A DNA stretch of 64,000 nucleotides from Acidithiobacillus ferruginosus (lineage in GTDB: Bacteria; Pseudomonadota; Gammaproteobacteria; Acidithiobacillales; Acidithiobacillaceae): assembly GCF_018854495.1 (NCBI RefSeq), contig NZ_JABBDR010000010.1:19862-83861 (forward strand). Direction: 5' to 3'. The notes beneath the pieces were generated by a model. The model was not told the origin of the DNA. It was given only the letters and a program-made list of their open reading frames with translations, and did no database searches. This document shows, piece by piece, positions 28,689-37,937 of the stretch (within the stretch, counting starts at the first letter, position 1; every line of letters begins with the position of its first letter). The position numbers were made by a program, and so were the translations under genes.

Positions 28689-29052
28689 TGGTGGAGGCGG
28701 CGGGAATTGAACCCGCGTCCGCAGTACCTAGACCACCGGATCTACATGCGTAGTTTGTCTTTTGGCTTTAACCGCACCGCCCTCCGACAGACAGGATGAC
28801 GACATGGCGATTCTGCTTTAATTTAGCACGCATCCCACAGACTAGAATGCGCACGATTCCGTGTTTCATGACCCTCCGCGCGCCTTTCGGCTCCGGATCC
28901 ACAGACAAATCCGGGCAGAGGGCTCACTGCTTAAGCAGCGAGGGCGTAATTGCTGTCGTTGGCAATTATGAATCTGCGACCAGTTTTAAGAGCGAACCGC
29001 AGCTCTGCATGCACCGAAGGCTTCGCGACCTGCGTCGAAGCCGGTCGCCCCC
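28689..29052 (-). ncRNA. ssrA: tmRNA (trans-translation), tag ANDSNYALAA
   Basis: tmRNA rescues stalled ribosomes and tags the unfinished protein for proteolysis. On the minus strand the gene starts GGGGGCGACCGGCTTCGACG at 29052 and ends with a tRNA-like T arm (GGGTTCAATTCCCGCC in RNA sense) and CCGCCTCCACCA at 28689. The tag frame begins with the resume codon GCC at 28963 and encodes ANDSNYALAA followed by TAA at 28933-28931. The length of 364 nt and the encoded CCA are normal for one-piece tmRNA. Confidence 0.96.
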
Positions 29053-29070
29053 TATTCACTTTGTTGGACA

Positions 29071-29100
29071 AGAATACGGCCCAAAAGTTGCGCAAGCCAA
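29071..29100 (-). promoter_or_regulatory. Candidate promoter of ssrA
   Basis: On the minus strand TTGGCT (29100-29095) is 18 bases from TATTCT (29076-29071). The RNA 5' end is later matured by RNase P, so a start some 12 bases upstream of the mature end is acceptable. Confidence 0.4.
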
Positions 29101-29160
29101 ACCTCTCGTCTACAGCCCGATATTACAGGAGAAGCACCCGCCTGACTATGCCACAAACCG

Positions 29161-30003
29161 CTAGTGCAGCGGTTCGCCCGCAGCAAACAGCAGCGCGATA
29201 TCCGTATCCGCAAAACGATAGACCTCATGGCAGTATTCACAGGTGACGATGACTGCACCTTCTGTGGCCAACGTTTCCTCCGCTTCCGCTTGCCCCAGTG
29301 ACACCAGCATCCGCTCCACCCCCTTACGGGAACAGGAACAGGAAAAGGTCAAAGGCTGCTCCGTATGCAAACGCACCGATTCTTCCGGGAAAATCTCCGG
29401 AAGAAACTGCTCGGGCTGCGCCTTCAGCAGAGACTGGTCCGATCCGATGGCGATGAACTGGGTAGCCACCCGCCAATCCTCGACACGGAGTATACCCGGT
29501 AGCCGTTGCAAGAAATAACCTCCGGCCTGCTGCGCCGCCACGTCTACCGCCAATCGGAAATAGGCGGGCGACTGCACCGACTCTGTAAAATAGGCGTTCA
29601 GGGATGCCGTCAGTGTTTCCCGTAATGCCACCAAACCCTGATAGCGATCCCGATCCATTCCCATGTCCACAGTGATGGCGAGCAGGGCATCGGGCAGGTT
29701 CGAGAAATCCATCGTAGCGCCCTCCTCCCAACGACCGTAAGCACGCATGCCACCCGCCGCCGTCATCTCCGCCACCAGCAGCTTCAACGGACCTTTGCTC
29801 TGTGCCTGCATGATCAGGCGTTCATAGTTTTTCTGGGTAGTAGCCAGCAGTGCTAGGCCCACCAGCACCTCACCCAGCAGCTTAGCCACGCCTTCGGGTC
29901 CGGAGAAATCCCGCAGCACCCGCGCGTAGATGACGTCCAGGCGGCAGCGTGCCCCCCGCAAGGGCAGCGTCTCCCAATAAAAACCCTGTGAAAAATCAGT
30001 CAT
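29161..30003 (-). CDS. hslO: Hsp33 redox-regulated chaperonin
   Basis: Hsp33 is activated by oxidation and heat to hold unfolding proteins. The 280-residue protein has the N-terminal Hsp33 domain (DVIYARVLRD, MIDMGMD-like region) and the zinc site formed by CSCS (near residue 228) and CEYC (near residue 260), giving the four redox Cys. The ATG at 30003 overlaps the ttcA end by eight bases; upstream in-frame starts lie inside ttcA. Confidence 0.95.
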   Translation of the reverse strand: MTDFSQGFYWETLPLRGARCRLDVIYARVLRDFSGPEGVAKLLGEVLVGLALLATTQKNYERLIMQAQSKGPLKLLVAEMTAAGGMRAYGRWEEGATMDFSNLPDALLAITVDMGMDRDRYQGLVALRETLTASLNAYFTESVQSPAYFRLAVDVAAQQAGGYFLQRLPGILRVEDWRVATQFIAIGSDQSLLKAQPEQFLPEIFPEESVRLHTEQPLTFSCSCSRKGVERMLVSLGQAEAEETLATEGAVIVTCEYCHEVYRFADTDIALLFAAGEPLH

Positions 30004-30766
30004 GCGCTTCCTCAAATTCCAAACCATCTAGCCCTTGCCCCATCAGCGGCAGCAAAGCACGCTGGAGTTGTTTGAACAGACGGGGATCGTATGCTTCCTG
30101 CGTGGCAAGGAGTTCTTTCATGTGCTGGCGCTCCGTCGGTTTGCCGAAACAGGCCGGACAATTTTCATGAATCACCGGCAGGGCTTGCTCCGTCGCGAAC
30201 TGGCGCGTTTGCCTTTCCCGGCAGTACACCAGAGGGCGAATCACCCGCAAGTCGCCTTCCCGCACTCGGTAATGGGCCTTCATGGTGCGCAACTCGCCAT
30301 TATAAAACATGGACATGAAGAAGCTTTCGGCGAAATCGTCGAGATGTTGCCCCAACGCCAGGACCTGATAGCCTTCGCGCCGCGCGCAGCGATACAAAAC
30401 ACCTCGCCGCATGCGCGCACAAAAACTGCAATAAGAGGGCCGTAGAAGGTGCTTTTGTGCCCGCTCGTAAATATTCTGTCGCTCCAGAAAATACGGGATA
30501 CCCAGCTCCCGCAGATAAGGTACCAGCGGCTGTGGGTCATAATCCGGACTCATGGGATCGACGGTGGCGACGCCCAGGTCGAATGGCACCGGGGATTGCC
30601 GTTGCATGGCCCGCAACAGGTGCAGCAGGGTCAGCGAGTCCTTTCCACCAGACAGGCCAAGCAGGACACGATCCCCCGGCTGAATCATGCGAAAATCGGC
30701 AACCGCCCGGCCGATCCTGCGCTGTAAAAGCTTCGGTACGGGTAGTCGCGGCAGAGTCGTTACCAT
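29996..30766 (-). CDS. ttcA: tRNA 2-thiocytidine(32) synthetase TtcA family
   Basis: TtcA adds sulfur to C32 of certain tRNAs, using ATP and a [4Fe-4S] cluster. The 256-residue protein has the PP-loop LLGLSGGKDSLTLLHLL, the CSFCARMRRGVLY cysteines, ALGQHLDDFAESFF and VIRPLVYCRE. It is shorter than the 311-residue E. coli protein, mostly at the C-terminus. I chose the ATG at 30766; a GTG four codons upstream overlaps hldE1. Confidence 0.88.
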   Translation of the reverse strand: MVTTLPRLPVPKLLQRRIGRAVADFRMIQPGDRVLLGLSGGKDSLTLLHLLRAMQRQSPVPFDLGVATVDPMSPDYDPQPLVPYLRELGIPYFLERQNIYERAQKHLLRPSYCSFCARMRRGVLYRCARREGYQVLALGQHLDDFAESFFMSMFYNGELRTMKAHYRVREGDLRVIRPLVYCRERQTRQFATEQALPVIHENCPACFGKPTERQHMKELLATQEAYDPRLFKQLQRALLPLMGQGLDGLEFEEAHD

Positions 30767-30767
30767 C

Positions 30768-31718
30768 TCAGCCTTCACGCATGGATTCCGTCGCGGCCAA
30801 CTCTTCCACCGTCACGACGGCCGCCCCCAGCTTGCCAACGACGATTCCTGCGGCGCGGTTGGCCAACTCCACCGCACGATCCATCGCCCAGCCTGCCGCG
30901 AGGGCCGTAGCCAGGGTTGCGATGACCGTGTCTCCGGCACCCGTTACATCAAAGACCTCCCGGGCCTGAGCCGGATGGTGATGGATGGCATTCTCCATAA
31001 AAAGGGTCATGCCTTCTTCACCGCGCGTCACCAGCAGTGCCTCCAGTTGCAGAGATGCCCGCCACTGCTCACCCAGCGCGCGGAACTGCGCCTCATTCGC
31101 CCAGGTGCCCGCCACTGCCTGAAACTCGCCGAGATTGGGGGTGATGATGGTCGCCCCCTGGTATGGGCGATAATCCCTGCCCTTGGGATCGATCAGCACT
31201 GGAATACCCAGACTGCGCCCCAGTGCCACCAGGTGTTCCACTTCCCGCAAGGCACCCTTGCCGTAATCAGACAGCAGCAGCGCCTTGGCGTTGATCAGCA
31301 AGGCTGGCGCCTGCTGACGCACGGCGTCGCTGTGGGCCTGGCTGGGCTGCGCTTCAAAATCCATGCGCAGGAGCTGCTGCTGGTGACCAATGACGCGCAA
31401 CTTCACCGTCGTTGGACAGGCCTTGTCAGGAATCAGCACCGCCTTGACCCCGGCATCCGTCAGCAGCGTGCCCAAACGCTCACCCGCTCCGTCATCCCCT
31501 ACCGGGGCCAGCAAGCGCGCCTGCGCCCCCAGCGCCAGCACATTCAGGGCGACGTTGGCGGCGCCGCCGGGACGTTCTTCCTCTCGCCGCACCTGCACCA
31601 CCGGCACCGGCGCTTCCGGGGAGATACGTTCGACCTTGCCAAACCAGTAACGATCGAGCATCACATCACCGACGATAGCCACCTGCGCCCGCGCCAGACT
31701 GTGCAAATCCCCGGCCAT
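30768..31718 (-). CDS. hldE1: D-glycero-beta-D-manno-heptose-7-phosphate kinase
   Basis: This is the kinase half of HldE (RfaE domain I), which phosphorylates heptose 7-phosphate for the LPS inner core. The 316-residue PfkB-family protein has VAIVGDVMLDRYWFGKVERISPEAP-type start, PGGAANVALNV, SDYGKGAL and the GAGDT-containing FDVTGAGDTVIATLA. The adenylyltransferase half is absent, so it is encoded elsewhere as a separate gene (hldE2). The ATG at 31718, just past the ugd stop, matches the usual N-terminus; an ATG at 31739 would overlap ugd. Confidence 0.93.
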   Translation of the reverse strand: MAGDLHSLARAQVAIVGDVMLDRYWFGKVERISPEAPVPVVQVRREEERPGGAANVALNVLALGAQARLLAPVGDDGAGERLGTLLTDAGVKAVLIPDKACPTTVKLRVIGHQQQLLRMDFEAQPSQAHSDAVRQQAPALLINAKALLLSDYGKGALREVEHLVALGRSLGIPVLIDPKGRDYRPYQGATIITPNLGEFQAVAGTWANEAQFRALGEQWRASLQLEALLVTRGEEGMTLFMENAIHHHPAQAREVFDVTGAGDTVIATLATALAAGWAMDRAVELANRAAGIVVGKLGAAVVTVEELAATESMREG

Positions 31719-31719
31719 A

Positions 31720-33042
31720 TCAGGGGCGTCCGATGGCATGATAAGCAAACCCTTCGGCACGCACGACCGCCGGATCGTAAATATTGCGCCCATCAATGAT
31801 GAGAGACTGACGGAGCAGGCTGTGCATCCGTACAAAATCGGGGCTGCGGAATTGCTGCCACTCGGTACAGATCACCAGCGCTTCGGCCCCTTCACAGGCC
31901 ATGTAAGGGTCCGAGCAGAGCCGCAAGGCGCGTTCTCCTCCATAGATCCGTCGTGCTTCCTCCATGGCCACCGGGTCATAGGCCTGCACCTGCGCACCGC
32001 GCCGCCACAAGGCTTCCATGAGCACCCGGCTGGGGGCCTCGCGCATGTCATCGGTGTTGGGTTTGAAAGCCAGGCCCCACACGGCAATGGTTTTGCCCGT
32101 AAGATCCTCGCCCAAAGCGCTCACCACTTTCTGCTCCAGAAGCCCCTTCTGACGATCGTTCACCTTCTCCACCGCAGCCAGGAGAGGCGCATCAAAATCA
32201 TACTGCCGCGCACTGTGTTCCAATGCCCGCACGTCTTTGGGGAAACACGATCCGCCATAGCCGCAACCCGGATATATGAAGGCATAACCGATGCGGGGAT
32301 CGGCGCCAATTCCGCGCCGCACCTGTTCGATATCCGCACCCATCCGCTCCGCCAGTCCCGCCAGTTCGTTCATCAGCGATATTTTGGTGGCGAGCATGAC
32401 ATTGGCGGCATATTTGGTGAGCTCCGCGGAAGGCGGGTCCATGATGATCAGGCGGTCATGATTGCGGTTGAATGGGGCATAGAGGACGCGCATCCGCTCC
32501 GCTGCCGCCACGTTATCCGCACCAATGATAATCCGGTCCGGCTTCATGAAATCCGCCACCGCCGCTCCTTCCTTCAGGAACTCGGGATTGGAGACCACAT
32601 CGAAGACAATATCCGCCGCCCGGTCCTGCAAAACAGCAGCGATTCGGGCGCGAACTTTTTGTGCAGTGCCTACCGGTACCGTGGATTTATTGATAACCGT
32701 GACCGGCCGTTGCATATGTCGGCCAATGTCGCCGGCCACCGCCAACACATGACGCAAGTCGGCAGAACCATCTTCATCGGGCGGTGTCCCCACGGCAATG
32801 AAAAGGAAATCCCCATGGGCTACGCCCTCGGCAACCTCCGTAGTGAAGCGCAAGCGCCCGCCGGCAATACCCTCCTGTACCATGGCGGGCAAATCCGGTT
32901 CGTGAATGGGCACATCTCCGGTCTGCAACCGCGCCACCTTGTCGGCGTCCACATCCACGCACAGCACCTGATTACCCACCTGCGCCAGACAGGCGCCAGT
33001 GACCAGCCCCACGTACCCGGTTCCCACCACCGTTACCTTCAT
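31720..33042 (-). CDS. ugd: UDP-glucose 6-dehydrogenase
   Basis: Ugd oxidises UDP-glucose to UDP-glucuronate, used for exopolysaccharide, LPS sugars or glucuronolipids. The 440-residue protein has the NAD motif [18 protein letters not shown], the substrate helix [19 protein letters not shown], the catalytic Cys in [12 protein letters not shown] and the C-terminal [15 protein letters not shown] block. It is placed between acpS and hldE1, pointing to envelope polysaccharide supply. Confidence 0.96.
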   Translation of the reverse strand: MKVTVVGTGYVGLVTGACLAQVGNQVLCVDVDADKVARLQTGDVPIHEPDLPAMVQEGIAGGRLRFTTEVAEGVAHGDFLFIAVGTPPDEDGSADLRHVLAVAGDIGRHMQRPVTVINKSTVPVGTAQKVRARIAAVLQDRAADIVFDVVSNPEFLKEGAAVADFMKPDRIIIGADNVAAAERMRVLYAPFNRNHDRLIIMDPPSAELTKYAANVMLATKISLMNELAGLAERMGADIEQVRRGIGADPRIGYAFIYPGCGYGGSCFPKDVRALEHSARQYDFDAPLLAAVEKVNDRQKGLLEQKVVSALGEDLTGKTIAVWGLAFKPNTDDMREAPSRVLMEALWRRGAQVQAYDPVAMEEARRIYGGERALRLCSDPYMACEGAEALVICTEWQQFRSPDFVRMHSLLRQSLIIDGRNIYDPAVVRAEGFAYHAIGRP

Positions 33043-33045
33043 CGC

Positions 33046-33435
33046 CTATCCTCCCCGTTCCAGCACCACGACCGCCATGGCATAGCGACGTTCATCGCTG
33101 ATGGACAGCCAACTGCGCACGCCATCCCCGAGCCCCTGCAGGAGCTGTTGCGCGCGACCGCCCAGCACCAATTGCGGACGCCCGCCCGAATCGTGGCCCA
33201 CCTGCACGTCCATCCAGCGCACCCCATTAGTCATGCCACTACCCAAGGCTTTGAAAGTGGCCTCCTTGGCCGCGAAACGCCGCGCCAGAAAAGCGGCGCC
33301 GGCCGCCGCTTCCGCCGGCATGTCCGCCACCTCCAAAGGTCCCAGCAGACGCTCGGCCAGACGTTCTCCAAAACGGGCATGGAGACGGGCCATCCGCTCG
33401 ACGGCAACGATATCCGTCCCCATTCCCACGATCAT
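33046..33435 (-). CDS. acpS: Holo-ACP synthase
   Basis: AcpS attaches the phosphopantetheine arm of CoA to acyl carrier protein. The 129-residue protein has the two metal motifs [10 protein letters not shown] (Asp8) and [12 protein letters not shown] (Glu and Lys). Its ATG overlaps the pdxJ stop as ATGA; pdxJ-acpS is a common pair. Confidence 0.96.
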   Translation of the reverse strand: MIVGMGTDIVAVERMARLHARFGERLAERLLGPLEVADMPAEAAAGAAFLARRFAAKEATFKALGSGMTNGVRWMDVQVGHDSGGRPQLVLGGRAQQLLQGLGDGVRSWLSISDERRYAMAVVVLERGG

Positions 33436-34157
33436 CCACGCGCCTCGAGCATGAGTCGCTTCATATCCGCCACCGCCGTCGCCATACCGACAAATACGGC
33501 ATGGGCGACGATGGCATGGCCGATATTCAACTCCCGGATATGGGGGATCGCTGCCACTGCCTGCACGTTGTGGTAATCGAGCCCATGCCCGGCATTCACC
33601 TGCAGGCCGAGGCTATCGGCAAAGCTTACTGCGCTGGTGATCTGGCCCAGTTCTTCAGCACGCGTCGCCGTATCAGCGGCATTGGCATAACGGCCCGTAT
33701 GCAGCTCGACCACGGGCGCTCCGGTTTCCATCGCCGCCTCCAACTGAAAAGGATCGGGGTCGACAAACAGCGATACCCTGACCTTGGCAGCGGCCAGACG
33801 CTGGCAGGCCTCTTTGATACGAGACAATTGTCCGGCAACGTCCAGTCCACCTTCGGTGGTCAGCTCCGCACGGCGTTCCGGCACCAGACAGCAGTCGCTA
33901 GGAGATAGGCGCTCCGCCACACGCAAGACACCTTCCTCAACGGCCATTTCGAGATTGAGGCGGGTACGCAGGGTCTGGCTGAGAATTTCCACATCCCGCT
34001 CCACGATGTGCCGTCGATCCTCACGCAGATGCGCGGTAATGGCGTCGGCGCCAGCACGTTCGGCGACGAAGGCCGCCTCCACCGGGTCCGGATAACGGGT
34101 GCCGCGCGCCTGCCGCAACGTCGCGACGTGGTCGATATTCACCCCCAAGGCAATCAT
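33432..34157 (-). CDS. pdxJ: Pyridoxine 5'-phosphate synthase
   Basis: PdxJ joins 1-deoxyxylulose 5-phosphate and 3-amino-2-oxopropyl phosphate to make vitamin B6 phosphate. The 241-residue TIM-barrel protein starts [19 protein letters not shown] and has [24 protein letters not shown] and [11 protein letters not shown]. The frame is open far upstream, but the ATG at 34157 overlaps the recO stop as ATGA and gives the normal length. Confidence 0.96.
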   Translation of the reverse strand: MIALGVNIDHVATLRQARGTRYPDPVEAAFVAERAGADAITAHLREDRRHIVERDVEILSQTLRTRLNLEMAVEEGVLRVAERLSPSDCCLVPERRAELTTEGGLDVAGQLSRIKEACQRLAAAKVRVSLFVDPDPFQLEAAMETGAPVVELHTGRYANAADTATRAEELGQITSAVSFADSLGLQVNAGHGLDYHNVQAVAAIPHIRELNIGHAIVAHAVFVGMATAVADMKRLMLEARG

Positions 34158-34921
34158 TCGCTGTGCTCCTCCCTTTTCTGTATCGTCATCGCAGGCTGTG
34201 TTCTGCGCAAGTATGCCGTAAGGAGGCGGCGACTCTCCAGTGGGCGTCCACCCAGATGGATCAGTAACTCCTGTTCCAGACAACGCCGTAGGGAGGAATT
34301 CCAGACTGGCGTATTGCGTGTCTGCATCGCCCCCCGTAACCAGGCCAGGGCCGCCGCCTCTATAGGCACCGCCGCATCGGACGCATGGGCCGGACAAAAT
34401 ACACCACGTGCGGCCTGGTATAACCAGCGTTCTGAAGATGCCGCATCGGGAGACCGGCCACACTCCACGCAACGCGCCAGATCAGGTGCCCAACCCAGAT
34501 TTTCCAGCAGGCGCCGTTCGAAACGCCGCAGATACCAGCCTTCCCCCGGTTCACTGCGCAACGCGCCGATGGTTTCTTCATAGACTTGAAAGAGATCGGG
34601 GAAGGGGTCTCTACGCTGCGTCAGCCGCAACAGCAGTTCGTTGACATAAAAAAGGCTGAGATTCTGTAGGGGATTGAGTGGCAGAAACGGACCCAGTTCT
34701 TCCGCCTGCGCCAGTACCGGTAACTCACCCCGCCCCAGCCAGCGCACCCACAAGGGGCGCCCCGCCTCGATCCGCGCCAGCGCAGAACGCGCGCGTCGGG
34801 CACCTTTGGCCAGCACCCCCAGCCGACCTTGTGTCCGCGTAAACAATTCCACTATCAGGCTGGTATCTCCGTAAGGGTAGTGATGCAGCACCCAGGCGCG
34901 ATCACCGGGTTCAGTCGTCAT
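34154..34921 (-). CDS. recO: DNA repair protein RecO
   Basis: RecO, with RecR, loads RecA onto SSB-coated gaps. The 255-residue protein has an N-terminal OB fold ([29 protein letters not shown]) and a helical domain with a partial zinc-type pattern (CVECGRSP and a later CPAHA), the YVNELLLRL helix being family typical. It overlaps era by a few codons, as usual in era-recO-pdxJ. Confidence 0.93.
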   Translation of the reverse strand: MTTEPGDRAWVLHHYPYGDTSLIVELFTRTQGRLGVLAKGARRARSALARIEAGRPLWVRWLGRGELPVLAQAEELGPFLPLNPLQNLSLFYVNELLLRLTQRRDPFPDLFQVYEETIGALRSEPGEGWYLRRFERRLLENLGWAPDLARCVECGRSPDAASSERWLYQAARGVFCPAHASDAAVPIEAAALAWLRGAMQTRNTPVWNSSLRRCLEQELLIHLGGRPLESRRLLTAYLRRTQPAMTIQKREEHSE

Positions 34922-35825
34922 ACCCCAGCTCGCGCAGGATATGATGGTCTTCCGACCACTGTTCCTTCTGCTTGACCCATAATCCCAGCCAGACCCGCTC
35001 TTCGGTCAACTGCTGCAGTGCCTCCCGCGCCCGGCTGCCGATCACCCGCAGACGGTTGCCGCCGTCGCCCAGAATAATGGCTTTCTGCCCCGGCCTCCGG
35101 CAATAAATGGTCGCCTCTATGCGCTGCTGGCCACCTTCCACCTGATAGCTTTCAATGGCAACGGCCGTGTCGTAGGGTAGTTCCGCACCGAGTTGCCGGA
35201 ATATCTGCTCGCGAATGATTTCTGCCGCCATAAACCGCAGATTGCGATCGGTGACCTGATCCTCCGGGAAAGCCGCCGGAGCCGGTGGCAATAGTGGCAC
35301 CAGCACATCCGCCAGACGCTCCACGTCCGACGCCCTGCGCGCCGAGAGCGGTATGACCGCCGCGAATTCTCCACGCTCCGCCAATGCCTGTATATAGGGA
35401 AACAGACGCGCCTTGCTCGCCACCCGATCCACCTTGTTTACCACGGCCACCAGCGGAATACCGGTTCGCTGCAACCAGCGCAGGGCCTCCGCGTCGTCAT
35501 GGGTCCACAGCAGCGCCTCTACTACCAGCACGCCCAGATCCGCGGATTCCAGCGCCCCCCGGGTGGCCCGCAGCAGGTGCCGGTTCAGGCTGCGATAGCC
35601 ACTATGCACGCCCGGCGTATCCAGAAAGAGCAGTTGTCCGTCGGGGCGGGTCAGTATCCCGAGAATCTGATCCCTGGTAGTCTGCGGACGCGGCGCCGTG
35701 ATGCTGATTTTCTGACCGACCAGATGATTCAGCAGGGTGGATTTACCGACATTGGGGCGCCCGAGCAGCGCCACATATCCGCTGCGGTACCCTTCGTCAG
35801 GAACGCCGCTCTTGATCTCATCCAT
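34911..35825 (-). CDS. era: GTPase Era
   Basis: Era helps mature 16S rRNA and the 30S subunit. The 304-residue protein has G1 [13 protein letters not shown]3 DTPGVHSG, G4 NKVDRV and G5-like SARRASD, followed by a C-terminal KH domain ([19 protein letters not shown]). The ATG at 35825 overlaps the rnc end by eight bases; a TTG three codons earlier is less likely. Confidence 0.96.
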   Translation of the reverse strand: MDEIKSGVPDEGYRSGYVALLGRPNVGKSTLLNHLVGQKISITAPRPQTTRDQILGILTRPDGQLLFLDTPGVHSGYRSLNRHLLRATRGALESADLGVLVVEALLWTHDDAEALRWLQRTGIPLVAVVNKVDRVASKARLFPYIQALAERGEFAAVIPLSARRASDVERLADVLVPLLPPAPAAFPEDQVTDRNLRFMAAEIIREQIFRQLGAELPYDTAVAIESYQVEGGQQRIEATIYCRRPGQKAIILGDGGNRLRVIGSRAREALQQLTEERVWLGLWVKQKEQWSEDHHILRELGYDD

Positions 35826-36498
35826 GCACGGCAACCTGCAGTTGTGCCAGCATCAGCGCCGCCGCCTGCTGTTCGGCTTTCCGCCGGCTGCCATCCTCCG
35901 CTTCGGTAGGCTCGGCGCCAGGCACGCTGCAACGCGCCACGAAACGCCGCTCATGGGCCTGTCCTTTTTCCGCCACCATCGTATAGACGGGAACAGGGCG
36001 TCCCTGTCCCTGCAGGAATTCCTGCAGGCGCGTTTTGGGATCGCGTAACTCTTCGCCACCCAGGTCATCGGTCATCAAGGGCTCGACCAGTTGCGCAACG
36101 ATACGCTCCGCCGCGCCAAAGCCGCCATCCAGGAAAGCCGCACCGATCACCGCCTCCAAGGCATCGGCGCGGATGGAGTCTCGCCGGGCGCCACCGCTGC
36201 GTATTTCTCCGGGGCCCAGGATCAGGGAATCGGCCAGGGCGATTTTTCCGGCGATCTCCGCCAGAGTTTCTTCCCGAACCAGCCGTGCCCGCATCCGCGA
36301 CAGATCCCCCTCACTCACCTTGGGAAAGCGGGCGAAGAGCTTTGCCGCTACTACAAAATTCAGTGCCGCATCCCCCAAAAACTCCAGCCGTTCATTGTGC
36401 CGGGCGCCCGCACTTCGATGTGTCAGCGCCTGCAACAGCAGGGACTGTTCACGGAAACGATAGCCGACCGACTGTTGCAGAGATTCTAAAACATCCAT
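35818..36498 (-). CDS. rnc: Ribonuclease III
   Basis: RNase III cuts double-stranded RNA, including rRNA precursors. The 226-residue protein has the signature HNERLEFLGDAALNF, the second catalytic site ADALEAVIGAAFLDGG, and a C-terminal double-stranded-RNA-binding domain (DPKTRLQEFLQGQG, ...AEQQAAALMLAQL). It follows lepB and the DUF4845 gene, the usual series. Confidence 0.97.
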   Translation of the reverse strand: MDVLESLQQSVGYRFREQSLLLQALTHRSAGARHNERLEFLGDAALNFVVAAKLFARFPKVSEGDLSRMRARLVREETLAEIAGKIALADSLILGPGEIRSGGARRDSIRADALEAVIGAAFLDGGFGAAERIVAQLVEPLMTDDLGGEELRDPKTRLQEFLQGQGRPVPVYTMVAEKGQAHERRFVARCSVPGAEPTEAEDGSRRKAEQQAAALMLAQLQVAVHG

Positions 36499-36561
36499 AA
36501 ACGCATCGACTCAGTCATTAAAATGATGAAGAAAAACTGCACCGTATACCAAAAAACCTTT

Positions 36562-36996
36562 TCAATGCCCCGCGGCATCAAAATGCAGTAATAAACTGAC
36601 ATTGCCAACCAATGGCACGATCTTGTCATAATGGACGGTGATCAGCACCGGTCCGGCACCCGCTTTTTCGATCTGGATGCCTTTCTGCGGGATATGGATC
36701 ATCGCCACCTCCAGGCGAGCATCGAGATCGCGGCGAATCTGGGCAGCAGACTCTTCCGGCGTGGACTGCTGCGCCTGCTGGCTAACGATATTTTTCAGAG
36801 ACCAGTAATCATAATAGGACGGCATCACCTTCACTACAAAGGCAACGACAAAGACCAGGATCAACAGCCAGAAGATCGCACCGACAAATGAAAGTCCTGC
36901 CTCACCCGAATGCCGCGTGATCAGGGACCGCGCGCACCCGCTACGCTGGCCCGAATAAATCCTTATGGCTTGTTCGTCTGACATTGGGTTACACAT
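36562..36996 (-). CDS. DUF4845 single-span membrane protein
   Basis: The 144-residue protein has one membrane helix (GAIFWLLILVFVVAFVVKVM) after a basic N-terminus with a GEAGLSFVGAI start that recalls a type IV pilin-like N-terminus, then a periplasmic domain. Members of this family lie between lepB and rnc in many proteobacteria but have no assigned function. GGGAGGG precedes the ATG at 36996. Confidence 0.85.
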   Translation of the reverse strand: MCNPMSDEQAIRIYSGQRSGCARSLITRHSGEAGLSFVGAIFWLLILVFVVAFVVKVMPSYYDYWSLKNIVSQQAQQSTPEESAAQIRRDLDARLEVAMIHIPQKGIQIEKAGAGPVLITVHYDKIVPLVGNVSLLLHFDAAGH

Positions 36997-37079
36997 TCCG
37001 AACCCTCCCGGCGCTCTGGATTCATCCCTATCCCTTACTTAGCCTTGAACAGGGATTTTGCAAGTGCAGCCTCCGGACT

Positions 37080-37871
37080 TCAGGAAGCCCCGTCCAGTGC
37101 GCGGCCGATCTGGTTCCAGCGAATGGACCAATTCTCGGCATCCCAGGAGAACCACACGAACATTGCCTTCCCAACGATATTGCGTTCCGGCACCACGCCC
37201 CAGAAACGGCTGTCGTTACTGTTGTCCCGGTCATCCCCCATCATGAAATAAGAATGAGGCGGCACCTTGTAGGGACCGAAATTCATCTGGGCTTCGGACG
37301 TGGCAAATTCAATAATATGGAATTTGTGGCCACCGAGTTCCTGCTCATACTCTTTGGTAGGGATAACCATACCCTCGGCGCCCTGTCCTTCCGGCCGATA
37401 ATTAAAGGTACCGATAAATTTTTGTGGCACTAGCTTGTTGTTGATGTAGAGTGCATCTCCCCTCACCTCAATCGTGTCGCCGGGCAGGCCGATGACCCGC
37501 TTGATGTAGTCCACACGCGGATTTTTGGGATAACGGAACACCATGACATCACCCGCTTCCACCGGACTGCCCCGGGTAATGGGTGTGTGGATCAGCGGTA
37601 GCCGCAATCCCCACTGGAATTTATTGACCAACACGAAATCGCCCACCCGCAGGGTCGGTATCATGGATCCGGAAGGTATCTGGAAGGGTTCAAACAGAAA
37701 TGCACGGATCAAAAAAACAATAAGCAATACCGGAAAAAAACTCCGGGCATACTCGACAACGACGGATTCCCTGGCTCCCAAAGGCCGTTTCCTTCGCAAA
37801 AACAGCAGATCGCCCAGCCAGATCAGGCCGGAAAGCACAACCGCCAGAAATAATCCCAGGGTAAAATCCAT
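37080..37871 (-). CDS. lepB: Signal peptidase I
   Basis: LepB removes signal peptides from exported proteins. The 263-residue protein has two N-terminal membrane helices, the catalytic Ser motif FQIPSGSMIPTLRVGD, the catalytic Lys in VDYIKRVIGLPGD, and the C-terminal box MMGDDRDNSNDSRFWG. It follows lepA, the standard pair. Confidence 0.97.
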   Translation of the reverse strand: MDFTLGLFLAVVLSGLIWLGDLLFLRRKRPLGARESVVVEYARSFFPVLLIVFLIRAFLFEPFQIPSGSMIPTLRVGDFVLVNKFQWGLRLPLIHTPITRGSPVEAGDVMVFRYPKNPRVDYIKRVIGLPGDTIEVRGDALYINNKLVPQKFIGTFNYRPEGQGAEGMVIPTKEYEQELGGHKFHIIEFATSEAQMNFGPYKVPPHSYFMMGDDRDNSNDSRFWGVVPERNIVGKAMFVWFSWDAENWSIRWNQIGRALDGAS

Positions 37872-37937
37872 CAGTACCTGTCCTTCATTGTGAATGCGCC
37901 CAAAATCAGCCTCCGCGCAAGTTGCACGGTGCGCGTT

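Noticed and set aside
28473-28799. 108-codon frame containing WWRRRELNPR
   Set aside because: This peptide is a well-known false translation across the 3' end of RNA genes; here it covers the tmRNA 3' end.
31738-33576. 612-codon open frame on the plus strand
   Set aside because: It is exactly antisense to ugd and acpS, whose motifs are certain; the translation is His/Arg-rich noise from opposite-strand codon bias.
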